Below the pieces are notes generated by a model. The model ran no database searches. It was not told the origin of the DNA and saw only the letters and a program-made list of their open reading frames with translations. Position numbers and translations under genes: made by a program. From contig CAVPLH010000005.1 of the NCBI GenBank assembly GCA_963705955.1, positions 248,001-312,000 on the forward strand: a stretch of 64,000 nt of DNA, in the 5' to 3' direction. The DNA is from WHSW01 sp963705955 (GTDB lineage: Bacteria > Actinomycetota > Thermoleophilia > Solirubrobacterales > 70-9). Numbering within the stretch: position 1 is the stretch's first letter; every line of letters begins with the position of its first letter. Below are positions 16,831 to 26,035 of the stretch, in pieces.

Positions 16831-17871
16831 ATGGCCAGCCTCGCCGTCGTCATCGTCACCCACGACTCGCGCACAGCGATCGCGGCGACCCTTGCCGCGC
16901 TCACCCCGCAGCTCCGCGACGGCGACGAGCTGATCGTGGTCGACAACGACTCCGGCGACGGGACCGCGGAAGCCGCCCGCGCGCTGGCTCCGAGCGCCAC
17001 CGTCGTCGAGGCCGGGGAGAACCTCGGCTTCGCCGCCGGCTGCAACCGCGGCGCCGAGGCGGCGACGGCGGAGCTCCTCTGCCTGCTCAACCCGGACGCC
17101 GTGCCACAGCCCGGATGGCGCGACGCGGTCGAGCGGCCGCTCGTCGAGGGACGGGGCTGGGCCGCGTGGCAGGCCGTGGTCACGGCGGAGGGCGGTGTTC
17201 AGATCAACACCCGGGGCGGGATCGTCCACTTCACCGGGATCGCCTGGGCGGGCGGCGCCGGGGTCGCGATCTCCGACCTGCCGACGACCGAGTCCATGGC
17301 GCTCGATGAACCCGGCTTTGTCTCCGGCGCCTGCCTCGTGGTCGAACGCACGCGATTCCTCGACTGCGGCGCGATGCCCGAGCAGTTCTTCCTCTATCAC
17401 GAGGACGTCGACCTCTCGCTGCGGCTGCGGCTCGCCGGCGGCCGGCTGGGCGTCGAGCCCGCGGCGCGGGTCGACCACGCCTACGAGTTCGATAAGGGCG
17501 CCGACAAATGGCGCTACCTGGAGCGCAACCGATGGGCGACGCTGATCCGCACCTACCCCGGGCCGCTGCTGGTGCTCTTGGCTCCGGCGCTGCTCGCGAC
17601 CGAGATCGTGCTCGTCGTCGTCGCCGCGGCGGGCGGCTGGCTGCCGCAGAAGCTCCGCGCCTGGTGCGCGACGATCGTCTCGCTACCTCGCCTGCTTGGC
17701 GAGCGACGCCGGATCCAGGCGACCCGGACGGTCACGGCCGCAGAGTTCGCCCGCGGACTCGTCCCCCGACTCGACTCGCCGTATCTCGGCGTCGCCTCGC
17801 GATCGCGCGTGCTAGGCGTCCTTCTCGGCGCCTACTGGCGCCTCGTGCTCGCCCTGCTCGGCGGCCGCTGA
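16831..17871 (+). CDS. Family 2 glycosyltransferase
   Basis: GT-A fold glycosyltransferase, rhamnosyltransferase-like. VVIVTHDSRTAIAATLAALT begins the fold, LIVVDNDSGDGT and CLLNPDAVP give the nucleotide-sugar and DXD-like parts, and FFLYHEDVDLSLRLRLAGG is the acceptor-side motif of WcaA/RfbF-type enzymes. The C-terminus has a hydrophobic stretch (LLVLLAPALLATEIVLVVVAAAGG) suggesting membrane association. 346 residues from the ATG at 16831. Its 3' end overlaps the convergent DUF2304 gene by 60 bp. Confidence 0.92.
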   Translation: MASLAVVIVTHDSRTAIAATLAALTPQLRDGDELIVVDNDSGDGTAEAARALAPSATVVEAGENLGFAAGCNRGAEAATAELLCLLNPDAVPQPGWRDAVERPLVEGRGWAAWQAVVTAEGGVQINTRGGIVHFTGIAWAGGAGVAISDLPTTESMALDEPGFVSGACLVVERTRFLDCGAMPEQFFLYHEDVDLSLRLRLAGGRLGVEPAARVDHAYEFDKGADKWRYLERNRWATLIRTYPGPLLVLLAPALLATEIVLVVVAAAGGWLPQKLRAWCATIVSLPRLLGERRRIQATRTVTAAEFARGLVPRLDSPYLGVASRSRVLGVLLGAYWRLVLALLGGR

Positions 17872-18588
17872 GCGGCCGTTCGCGCCGCCTGCCTCACCCC
17901 GCGCGACTCGCAGCTCGTGGTCGAGCCGGGCGTTGTCCTGGGCGAGGATCTTGGTCTCCTCCGAGAGCCGGGACACGGCGACCGAGAAGTGCAGGAGGAG
18001 CACGAACACGACCCCGAACGCGACCAGGAAGAGCGCGTTGGCGGGCTGGGCGATGCCGAGCGCGTCGGCGAGAATGTCGAGCGCCTGCCGCCAGACCGCG
18101 AGCACCAGGAGCGCCACCGCGGCGAGCATCCAGAGCAGCGCGTAGCGCTCGGCGAGGCGGCGGCGTCGAACCAGCTCGAGCACCATCAGCAGGATCCCGA
18201 GGGTGACGATCAGCGCGACGACCTGAACCTTGGTGTCGATCCCCGCGCTGCCCTTGCCCCCGCGGGGGTTGTTCGGCGGGGTGACGGTCGCACCGCGCAC
18301 CGTCAGGTCACGGATCGCCTCGCCGCCGCCGCTCGGCACGATCGTCGTCCGGTTGGCCCCGGCGCCGACCAGGGTCAGGTTGTTGGCGATCGCCTCGTCG
18401 CCGTTCGTGAACAGGTAGTGACCGGGCGGGATCGCGATCGTGTCGCCGGGGTCGGAGTCGAGGATCGCCTCGCCGAGCGAACCGTCGCCGCTCTCGTTCT
18501 CGTTCGTGACCTGAAGCGTGGCCGCCGTGGCCGCGGCGGGCAGCGCCAGCACGGCTCCGAGCACCAGCGTCGCAACCGCCCGTCTCAC
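17812..18588 (-). CDS. DUF2304 membrane protein fused to an exported N-terminal segment
   Basis: Residues 118-210 are a DUF2304 unit: three helices and a coiled tail (LSEETKILAQDNARLDHELR). DUF2304 proteins usually accompany DPM1-like glycosyltransferases, as here, where such a gene ends 4 bp upstream. Unusual is the N-terminus: a signal peptide (RRAVATLVLGAVLALPAAATA) and about 85 residues resembling the first turns of a secreted right-handed beta helix (LQVTNENESGDGSLGEAI). That looks like an in-frame fusion of a truncated secreted protein with DUF2304. A GTG at 18588 gives the best signal peptide; a GTG at 18606 is also open. Confidence 0.75.
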   Translation of the reverse strand: MRRAVATLVLGAVLALPAAATAATLQVTNENESGDGSLGEAILDSDPGDTIAIPPGHYLFTNGDEAIANNLTLVGAGANRTTIVPSGGGEAIRDLTVRGATVTPPNNPRGGKGSAGIDTKVQVVALIVTLGILLMVLELVRRRRLAERYALLWMLAAVALLVLAVWRQALDILADALGIAQPANALFLVAFGVVFVLLLHFSVAVSRLSEETKILAQDNARLDHELRVARGEAGGANGRSAAAEQGEHEAPVGAEKDA

Positions 18589-18592
18589 GCCC

Positions 18593-19408
18593 TCAGCCCC
18601 TGGCACGGTCGCCCTCGGCGATCGCGCGGGCGCTGGTCGCCGGAGGGTCGACGCCGTGCTCGTCCTTCCCGGTCGCCTCGATCGGGGTCGGGCGGCGTCG
18701 GAAGAGGCCGACGAACAGCGCCAGCAACACCTTGACCATGTAGTAGGCGCTGCGCGGGTAGTCGATCGAGCTGCGCCCGAAGCCGCGGGCGTTCATCCGC
18801 ACCGAGACCTCGTGGATGCGAAGCCGGTGGGCGTGCAGCATCAGCAGGGCCTCGACCTCGGGGTAGTCGTGCGGGTAGTCGCGGGCGAAGAGCTCGATCC
18901 CGCGCCGGTTGGTCATTCGAAAGCCGGAGGTCGGATCGGTGATCCGCTGGCGGGTCAGCGCCGTCAGCACCACGGAGAAGACCAGGTTGCCCGCCCGGCG
19001 TCCGAGCGGCACCTTGTAGCCGGGGTTGCCGCGGAAGCGGCTCCCGTAGACCATGTCGGCGCGGTTGCCGCCGGTCTGCAGCGCCTTCAGCAGCTTCGGA
19101 AGGTATTCGGGCTTGTGCTGGCCGTCGCCGTCGACCTGGACCGCGACGTCGTAGTCCTCGCGGAGCGCGTACTTGTAGCCGGATTGCACCGCCCCGCCGA
19201 TCCCGAGGTTGTAGGGATGGCGGATCACGTCGGCGCCCTCGGCGAGCGCCTCGGCGCTGGTCGAGTCGTTGGAGCCGTCGTCGATCACGACGACGTCGAA
19301 GCCGGGAGCCTGCCGCTTGATGTCGCGGACGACTCGCCCGACCATCTTCGCCTCGTTGTAGGCGGGAACGATCGCGAGCTTGCGCAGTTTGGAGCCTCTG
19401 GAGGGCAT
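18593..19408 (-). CDS. DPM1-like family 2 glycosyltransferase
   Basis: Cytosolic GT2 that typically moves a sugar from a nucleotide donor to polyprenyl phosphate. KLAIVPAYNEAKMVGRVVRDI starts the fold; VVVIDDGSNDST and VAVQVDGDGQHKPE carry the donor-binding aspartates; DPTSGFRMTNRRGIELF is the DPM1/DPG synthase motif. About 271 residues from the ATG at 19408; an in-frame ATG at 19450 and further open sequence upstream are alternatives, none with a clear ribosome site. Operon partner of the DUF2304 gene. Confidence 0.9.
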   Translation of the reverse strand: MPSRGSKLRKLAIVPAYNEAKMVGRVVRDIKRQAPGFDVVVIDDGSNDSTSAEALAEGADVIRHPYNLGIGGAVQSGYKYALREDYDVAVQVDGDGQHKPEYLPKLLKALQTGGNRADMVYGSRFRGNPGYKVPLGRRAGNLVFSVVLTALTRQRITDPTSGFRMTNRRGIELFARDYPHDYPEVEALLMLHAHRLRIHEVSVRMNARGFGRSSIDYPRSAYYMVKVLLALFVGLFRRRPTPIEATGKDEHGVDPPATSARAIAEGDRARG

Positions 19409-19620
19409 CGGCGGGAGGCTCAGGGTAGAGCGGCGGGCCCACCGACGCATGGTCAGGCGGGCAAGCGTGGCGAAGACGCCCAAACGGCCAAGGTCGAGGT
19501 GCTTGACATGCCGCCCCGGCCGATGTAGGACAGGCGGCAGCGCTGCAGTCGGCAGCGTCGGCGGACAGCCGCCGTTTGCCTGGACGCGCAGCGACACCGA
19601 GAACAGGGGAGGTCACTCGG

Positions 19621-20751
19621 ATGTCAGCCAGGATCGCCGCGTTCATTCGCCGCAACGTCGTCGGCCTGATCGCAATCTTCATCGCGGTCGGGGGTACCGC
19701 CTACGCGTCGAACGAGTGGACCGGCGACAACATCGTCGACGCATCGCTGACCACCGCCGACTACAAGAACAACGACATCAAGTCGGTCGACCTCGCCAAC
19801 GGCGGGGTCAACACCGCCGACCTCGGCGACGACGCGATCCCCTCCGACGCGTCATGCCCGTTCCCCGGGATCTGCTTCAGCTCGAGCAAGATCGCCGATC
19901 GGGCGGTCGGGGAGAGCGAGATCTCGCCCGGCGCTGTGGGGACGTCGGAGGCCGCCAACAACGCGCTCACAGGGGTCGACGTCGCCAACGACTCGCTCAC
20001 CGGCTCCGACATCAACGAGTCGACGCTGGACCAGGCGGCGCTACCGGGCCCGGCCGCCTTCTATGCCTTTGACAACAACACCGGCGAGATCTGCAACGTC
20101 GGCTGCACCGAGCTGACCCTGCGGGGCATCCCGGCGGGCGCCTATCTGATCCTCGCCAAGATCAGGGTCCTCCAGGAGGATCACGACGCCGACACCATCG
20201 TTCACTGTGAGCTCGTCGCCGGCGCCGACATGGCGACCGCGGACACCGATCTCGCCACTTTCGCCATCCAAGACAATGACGCGCCCGTCGCGACGCTCCC
20301 GATGGAGGTCGTCCACACGTTCGAGGCGACGGACAACGCCTCGATCAACTGCGACGACGGGGACTTCGGCAACGTGAGCGGCACGTTCGCGAAGATCGCC
20401 GCGGTCAGCGCTCGGCTCGGTGAACGTTCGGTAGTCGCGACCGGCGGCGGGCGCGTCGCGGCTGAGCGTGCCTGTCGGCGCTCCGCCTGGGTGCGGGCTA
20501 GTGGGCCCGCGCGGCGAGGATCTGGTCGCGCTCGGCGAGCCGGTTGGCGCGTCGCAACTCGGCCTCGCGCCGGCGTCGGAGCTCGGTGTCGCTCTCGGCG
20601 AGCGCGGGCGGGATCCGGGCGGGCTTGCCGTGCTCGTCGAGCGCGACCATCGTCACGTAGGCCGTCGAGGTGTGGCGGCGCTCACCGGTGCGGGCGTTCT
20701 CGGCCTCGACCCGCACGCCGACCTCCATCGAGGTCCGCCAGGCGGCGTTGA
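19621..20751 (+). CDS. Secreted repeat protein of the 'GGTAYA' type
   Basis: N-terminal signal/anchor helix NVVGLIAIFIAVGGTAYASN, then pentapeptide-like repeats (GDNIVDASLTTADYKNNDIK; SVDLANGGVNTADLGDDAI) and a beta-rich C-terminal domain ending near FAKIAAV. Such proteins are abundant and uncharacterised in Thermoleophilia. GGGGAGGT lies 8 nt before the ATG. Past about residue 265 the frame becomes an Arg-rich antisense shadow of the thioesterase gene; a one-base shift near 20412 would give LGSVNVR and a stop at 20432-20434, which is the likelier true end. The 210 bp upstream, to 19409, hold only the shared promoter region. Confidence 0.75.
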   Translation: MSARIAAFIRRNVVGLIAIFIAVGGTAYASNEWTGDNIVDASLTTADYKNNDIKSVDLANGGVNTADLGDDAIPSDASCPFPGICFSSSKIADRAVGESEISPGAVGTSEAANNALTGVDVANDSLTGSDINESTLDQAALPGPAAFYAFDNNTGEICNVGCTELTLRGIPAGAYLILAKIRVLQEDHDADTIVHCELVAGADMATADTDLATFAIQDNDAPVATLPMEVVHTFEATDNASINCDDGDFGNVSGTFAKIAAVSARLGERSVVATGGGRVAAERACRRSAWVRASGPARRGSGRARRAGWRVATRPRAGVGARCRSRRARAGSGRACRARRARPSSRRPSRCGGAHRCGRSRPRPARRPPSRSARRR

Positions 20752-20998
20752 CGCTCGCGGCGCAGCAGAGCAGCTCGCCGACGTAGACCGGCTCGACGAA
20801 GGTCATCCGGTCGACCCCGGCCGTCACGACGCGCCCGCCGCAGTGGCGAATCGCCGCGATCGCGGCCGCCTCGTCGCACGTCTTCAGCACCGTCCCGCCG
20901 TGCACGAAGCCGGCGGTGTTCGCGTCCCCGATCCCCATCCAGCGGATCAGCTCGGAGCGCGACGCGGCCACCGGGCGAGGTTCGAGCGGCGCGGTCAC
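20498..20998 (-). CDS. Acyl-CoA thioesterase, hotdog fold
   Basis: Hydrolyses acyl-CoA thioesters. The 166-residue single hotdog domain shows the motif WMGIGDANTAGFVHGGTVLKTCDEAA, which holds the catalytic Asp and the HGG turn, and VDRMTFVEPVYVGELL, as in YciA/ACOT7-type thioesterases. The C-terminal tail is charged and probably helical. GTG start at 20998. No operon partner; chain-length preference cannot be told. Confidence 0.9.
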   Translation of the reverse strand: MTAPLEPRPVAASRSELIRWMGIGDANTAGFVHGGTVLKTCDEAAAIAAIRHCGGRVVTAGVDRMTFVEPVYVGELLCCAASVNAAWRTSMEVGVRVEAENARTGERRHTSTAYVTMVALDEHGKPARIPPALAESDTELRRRREAELRRANRLAERDQILAARAH

Positions 20999-21043
20999 GC
21001 GGTCATCGGCGTTCGCGGCCCCGCGTTGCGCCGACCGGTTTGC

Positions 21044-21703
21044 TCACTGCCCGCCGGCGCTGCCCGGCGGGCTTGCGGCCTTGGTCACGGCGGTGAGCGC
21101 GGCTGCCGGCGAGTCGCCGCGCCCCTCCCCGATCACGATCAGATGCTGGGCCTGACAGCCCGCGACTTCCGCGCTCGTCGTCGCGAGATCCTCGCTGTCC
21201 AGCCCGGGGGCGTTCCCGAGGTAGTAGGAGAGCTCGCGACGTTCGAGCGCCTCGAGGTAGGCGAGGAACTGCTTCTCGGTCTTCACACGGGCGAGCTTGC
21301 CGAGCAGATCGGTGAGGCCGTTCGCCGCGTCGGCGCTGAGCCCATCGACGTTGTCGAACACCCCGGTGTCGGTCGGTGAGTCCGGCGGGTCGGGCGCGTC
21401 GAAGCCGAGCGAGTCGAGGGCGCTGCGCCACGCGTTGGCGTGAGCCTGCTCCTGGTCGCGGAAGCTCTCAAAGGTGGTCTTCAGCGGGCCCTCGATCGCT
21501 CCGGTGTTGACCGACGTCGAGTAGGCGAGCACGGCGATCTGCTCGAGCCCGGCTGCCTCGACCAGGTAATCGCGCAGGTCGTCGTCGCTGGTCGATTGCG
21601 CGGCAGCGCTGCCGGTGCGCAGCAGCCCGGCCGCGGCGAGCGTGCCGGCGCCGATCGCGGCACGGCGAAGCGCGGCGCGGCGACTCTCGCGGTGCTCGGT
21701 CAA
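21044..21703 (-). CDS. Tat-exported ferritin-like protein
   Basis: A ferritin-like four-helix protein exported through the Tat system: twin-arginine motif RRAALRRAAIGAGTLAAAGLL in the first 30 residues, then helix motifs with Glu and His ligands (EAAGLEQIAVLAYS; FRDQEQAHANAW; ALERRELSYYLG; CQAQHLIV). A dimetal site is plausible but unproven. The TTG start at 21703 overlaps the stop of the upstream ferritin-like lipoprotein gene (TTGA), so the two are probably translated together and may act together outside the membrane. Confidence 0.8.
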   Translation of the reverse strand: MTEHRESRRAALRRAAIGAGTLAAAGLLRTGSAAAQSTSDDDLRDYLVEAAGLEQIAVLAYSTSVNTGAIEGPLKTTFESFRDQEQAHANAWRSALDSLGFDAPDPPDSPTDTGVFDNVDGLSADAANGLTDLLGKLARVKTEKQFLAYLEALERRELSYYLGNAPGLDSEDLATTSAEVAGCQAQHLIVIGEGRGDSPAAALTAVTKAASPPGSAGGQ

Positions 21704-22310
21704 CCGCCTGCCCCGGTGGTCGTCGAGGTGGTCGAGCCGCTCTCGGCGGCGGTCGACGTTGTCGACGTCTGGCTGCTCTCGATCGACTCGAACGGCTTCG
21801 TGCCGAGACCGGTGACGAACGGCTCCGGCGCCTGGTCGGCGCCCGCGAGGCCGCTCAGGCTGGCGACCTCTGCGGCGACCTGGGCGAGAAAGGCCGCCGC
21901 AACCGAGCGGCGCTCCTCGCTCGACAGCTGGCCGGCGCCGGTGCGGTAGGCGGCGATCGCGGTGTTCGCGGCGTCGAGCGCCGCGTGCTCGCCCGGCTCC
22001 GAACCGGAGCCCGTATCGGGACCGCCCGTGGCGTTCGCGCCGAGCCTGCTGAGCTCGCTCTGGCGGGCGCGCGATGCCTTGCCGAGCTCGTCGAGGACGT
22101 CAGCGGTCTCGGGGCCGCCGGCCGGGGGGCGGGGCCGAGGTTCGCGTAGGCGGCCCCGAGCGCCGCCTCGGCCGATGCCTCCGCGTCGAGCAGCTCCTGG
22201 TCGTGGCCCGCGTCGCGCTGCTCGATCTGGGTGCCGCAGGCGGTCAGCGCGGCACCGGCGACGCCGGTACCGCCGACCACGAACAAGCCACGCCGCGTCA
22301 CGATTCGCAT
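21700..22310 (-). CDS. Ferritin-like lipoprotein, frameshifted
   Basis: Begins MRIVTRRGLFVVGGTGVAGA with a twin-arginine-like pair and a lipobox (ALTACG), so a membrane-anchored lipoprotein is likely. Ferritin-like helices follow (DAEASAEAALGAAYANLG; HAALDAANTAIAAYRTGAG) and a Ser/Thr-rich tail. The frame changes near 22130 in a run of C and G, so the gene appears as two pieces in the sequence as given. The 3' end overlaps the next ferritin-like gene by 4 nt. Confidence 0.7.
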
Positions 22311-22331
22311 TCGCGGCACCCTACCGGGGCG

Positions 22332-23030
22332 ATGGCAGACGACGTGACGCCCGACGCCGAGCTCGCGCGCCTCGCCGAGCGCGTGTCCGCGTGCAGGCGC
22401 TGCCCGCGTCTGGTCGCGTGGCGCGAGCGGGCGGCAGCCGATCCACCGCGCCGCTTTCGGGGCGAGCGCTACTGGGCGCGGCCCGTCCCGGGCTTCGGCG
22501 ACCCCGAGGCGGGCACCGTGATCGTCGGCCTCGCCCCGGCCGCCCACGGCGCCAACCGCACCGGCCGCATGTTCACCGGCGACCGCTCCGGCGACTGGCT
22601 CTACGCCGCGCTGCACCGGGCCGGGTTCGCGAACCAACCGGGCTCCGTTGACGCCGGCGACGGGCTCGAGCTCGACGGTGCCTGGATCACGGCGACCGTC
22701 CGCTGCGCGCCACCGGCGAACAAGCCGACCCCGGCCGAGCGCGATCGGTGCGTCCCCTGGCTGGTCGCGGAGCTCGGGCTGCTCGTCAACGCGAAGGTGC
22801 TGATCGCGCTCGGTTCGTTCGGCTGGGACGGCGCCCTTCGCACCTTGCGCGCGCTCGGCCACCCGACCCCGCGGCCGCGGCCCAAGTTCGGACACGGGGC
22901 CGAGGCACGGATAGGACCGTACGTGCTGCTCGGCTCCTACCACCCCTCGCAGCAGAACACCTTCACCGGGAAGCTGACCCGCGAGATGCTCGACGCCGTC
23001 CTCGTCCGGGCTCGCGAGCTGGCGGGCTGA
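22332..23030 (+). CDS. Uracil-DNA glycosylase, family 5-like
   Basis: Removes uracil and related deaminated bases from DNA. The motif GLAPAAHGANRTGRMFTGDR is that of family 5 (UdgB) enzymes, GSYHPSQQN is the C-terminal leucine-loop motif, and four cysteines (CRRC near residue 21, later Cys in VRCAPP and RDRC) match the iron-sulfur cluster ligands of family 4/5. About 232 residues. The ATG at 22332 is 21 bp from the divergent lipoprotein start. Family 5 is favoured over family 4 because the active-site motif lacks the usual Glu. Confidence 0.92.
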   Translation: MADDVTPDAELARLAERVSACRRCPRLVAWRERAAADPPRRFRGERYWARPVPGFGDPEAGTVIVGLAPAAHGANRTGRMFTGDRSGDWLYAALHRAGFANQPGSVDAGDGLELDGAWITATVRCAPPANKPTPAERDRCVPWLVAELGLLVNAKVLIALGSFGWDGALRTLRALGHPTPRPRPKFGHGAEARIGPYVLLGSYHPSQQNTFTGKLTREMLDAVLVRARELAG

Positions 23031-23087
23031 GCCCGCACGCTCGGGTTCTGCCTCGTGTGTCGCGTCGGCACGTGATAATCGGCACGG

Positions 23088-23672
23088 ATGTTCCCGGTCA
23101 ACGTGCCCAACGTGCTCACCCTGCTCCGGATCCTCGCGGTCCCGGTGCTGGTCGTGGCGCTGCTCGACGAGACCCCCGACGGCGACGTGATCGCCGCCGC
23201 TGTGTTCGCACTCGCGGCGCTCACGGACGGGCTCGACGGGTACATCGCGCGCCGCCGACAGCAGGTCACCACGTTCGGGAAGTTGATGGACCCGCTCGCT
23301 GACAAGCTGCTGGTGATCGCGGCGCTGATCTCGCTCGTCTCGCTGAATCGGCTCGCGGCGTGGGTCGCGATGGTGATCATCGCGCGGGAGGTCGCCGTGA
23401 CCGGCCTGCGCAGCATCGCCGCGGAGCGCGGCGTGGTGATCGCGGCGAGCCCGCTCGGGAAGCTCAAGACACTGCTCCAGGTGGCGGCGATCATCGCCCT
23501 GATCGCCTTCGATCCGTCTCCCGTCTGGGTCGACGTGCTCCTCTACGCCGCGGTTGCGATGACCGTGATCTCCGGCGTCGACTACTTCCTCGGGGTGAGA
23601 AAGCGATTCGACGAGCGCGCGGCCGAGCAGGCCCGCCGCCGGTCGGCGGGCTCGGCGAGCCCCTCCGGCTGA
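23088..23672 (+). CDS. pgsA: CDP-diacylglycerol-glycerol-3-phosphate 3-phosphatidyltransferase
   Basis: Makes phosphatidylglycerophosphate in the membrane, the first committed step of PG and cardiolipin synthesis. The CDP-alcohol phosphatidyltransferase signature DG(x)2AR(x)nG(x)3D(x)3D is seen in TDGLDGYIARRRQQ...FGKLMDPLADK. NVPNVLTLLRILAVPVLV is the usual N-terminus. About 194 residues, multiple helices, ATG at 23088. PgsA is the best guess in this family from the N-terminal motif and length. Confidence 0.92.
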   Translation: MFPVNVPNVLTLLRILAVPVLVVALLDETPDGDVIAAAVFALAALTDGLDGYIARRRQQVTTFGKLMDPLADKLLVIAALISLVSLNRLAAWVAMVIIAREVAVTGLRSIAAERGVVIAASPLGKLKTLLQVAAIIALIAFDPSPVWVDVLLYAAVAMTVISGVDYFLGVRKRFDERAAEQARRRSAGSASPSG

Positions 23673-23701
23673 GCGTCGCGCGGCCGCGGATCAGGCGCCG
23701 G

Positions 23702-24700
23702 TCAGGCGCAGGGTGCTTCGAGCCACTCGCGGGTCGTGGTGTGGTGGCGGGAGTGCTCGCCCGTCTCGAGCTCGGAGAGGATCTCCGCGAGCTCGCCGCT
23801 GCGCTCGGCGACCACGGAGTGGCGATGGATCGTCTCCAGGTTCTCCTGGCGGGCGAGGACGTAACCCCGGTCGCGAAGCTGCGGGTAGCGGTCGGCAACC
23901 CGGCGGACCATCTCGCGAGCGACGTCCTCGACGAACCGCGGGTTGCGGTGTGCCTTCTCGACCACATCAGCCTCGTCGGAGCGCTTCATCAGCTCGTAGA
24001 TCTCCGAGCTCATCGAGGACTCGACGATGTGCAGCAGGTCGCGCGCGTCGACCTCGACCTCGGTGTGTTCCGGCGTGCCGATGTGCAGCGAGCCGATCCC
24101 GCGCTGGTTGTGGGTGGCGACCGGGACGGCCTCGAGGATGCGCTCGATTTCGCCGTCACCGAAGCCCTCGGCCACGAGCCGCTCTCGCGAGCGGCCGGCG
24201 AGCAGCTCCTGGGCGCAGGGACAAGCGGTCATCCCCTGGGCCTCGACGCCGGTCAGGGTGCGCGTGCCGCGCTCGGAGGCGACCGCCGTGCCGAGCAGCG
24301 TGTAGATCTCCTGGGTCTCGAGGCCCGAGGCGGGGGTCGCGACCGTCTCCGGGTAGCGGGCGGCGATCGTGACCTCGGCCCGGAGGCCCTTCTGGCGCTC
24401 CCGAACCTGCTCGGCGATCTCGCCGGCGAGCCGCTCGGCGCGCAGCGTCTCGCCGAGGATGACGCCGTCGATCGCCTCGTTGACGATCTCCTCGAAACGC
24501 GACATGTGGACGCCGGCCTGCTGCGGGTTGAGATCGACGAGACACTCGAGCTCGGCGAAGTAGAGCTTGCCCCCGTCGATTCGGATCACCTTCTCGACGC
24601 CGCGGACCCCGACCCGGGTCAGGCTGACCTCCGTGGCGGGACGCCCGGCCTGAACGTCGGTGGGGCTGGTTGCAACGGTTGTTGTATCGGTCGTCGCCAT
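23702..24700 (-). CDS. folE2: GTP cyclohydrolase FolE2 (type IB)
   Basis: Converts GTP to dihydroneopterin triphosphate, the first step of folate (and possibly queuosine or pterin) synthesis, and does so with a metal other than strict zinc. The motif GMTACPCAQELL carries the metal-binding Cys, and ATHNQRGIGSLHIG and ENLETIHRHSVVAERSGEL are typical of COG1469 proteins. 332 residues from the ATG at 24700. It is often under zinc control in other bacteria; I see no Zur-like palindrome in the upstream 145 bp shared with rpoD. Confidence 0.92.
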   Translation of the reverse strand: MATTDTTTVATSPTDVQAGRPATEVSLTRVGVRGVEKVIRIDGGKLYFAELECLVDLNPQQAGVHMSRFEEIVNEAIDGVILGETLRAERLAGEIAEQVRERQKGLRAEVTIAARYPETVATPASGLETQEIYTLLGTAVASERGTRTLTGVEAQGMTACPCAQELLAGRSRERLVAEGFGDGEIERILEAVPVATHNQRGIGSLHIGTPEHTEVEVDARDLLHIVESSMSSEIYELMKRSDEADVVEKAHRNPRFVEDVAREMVRRVADRYPQLRDRGYVLARQENLETIHRHSVVAERSGELAEILSELETGEHSRHHTTTREWLEAPCA

Positions 24701-24846
24701 GAAGCTAAGAGTACGCACACTCCGGCGCGCGGCCGCGGGATCGGCGATTCGGAACCTCGATCGCGAGATCACGATCGGGCAGACATCCCTGAGCAGCCCG
24801 ATCAGGGCCTATACTTCCCGCCGCCCGAGTTAAGGAGAGGCGGGCA

Positions 24847-25995
<1,149 letters not shown>

Positions 25996-26035
25996 AGCGC
26001 TCGCGGGGGCGGGCCGATCCGCGCCCGGCGCGCGG

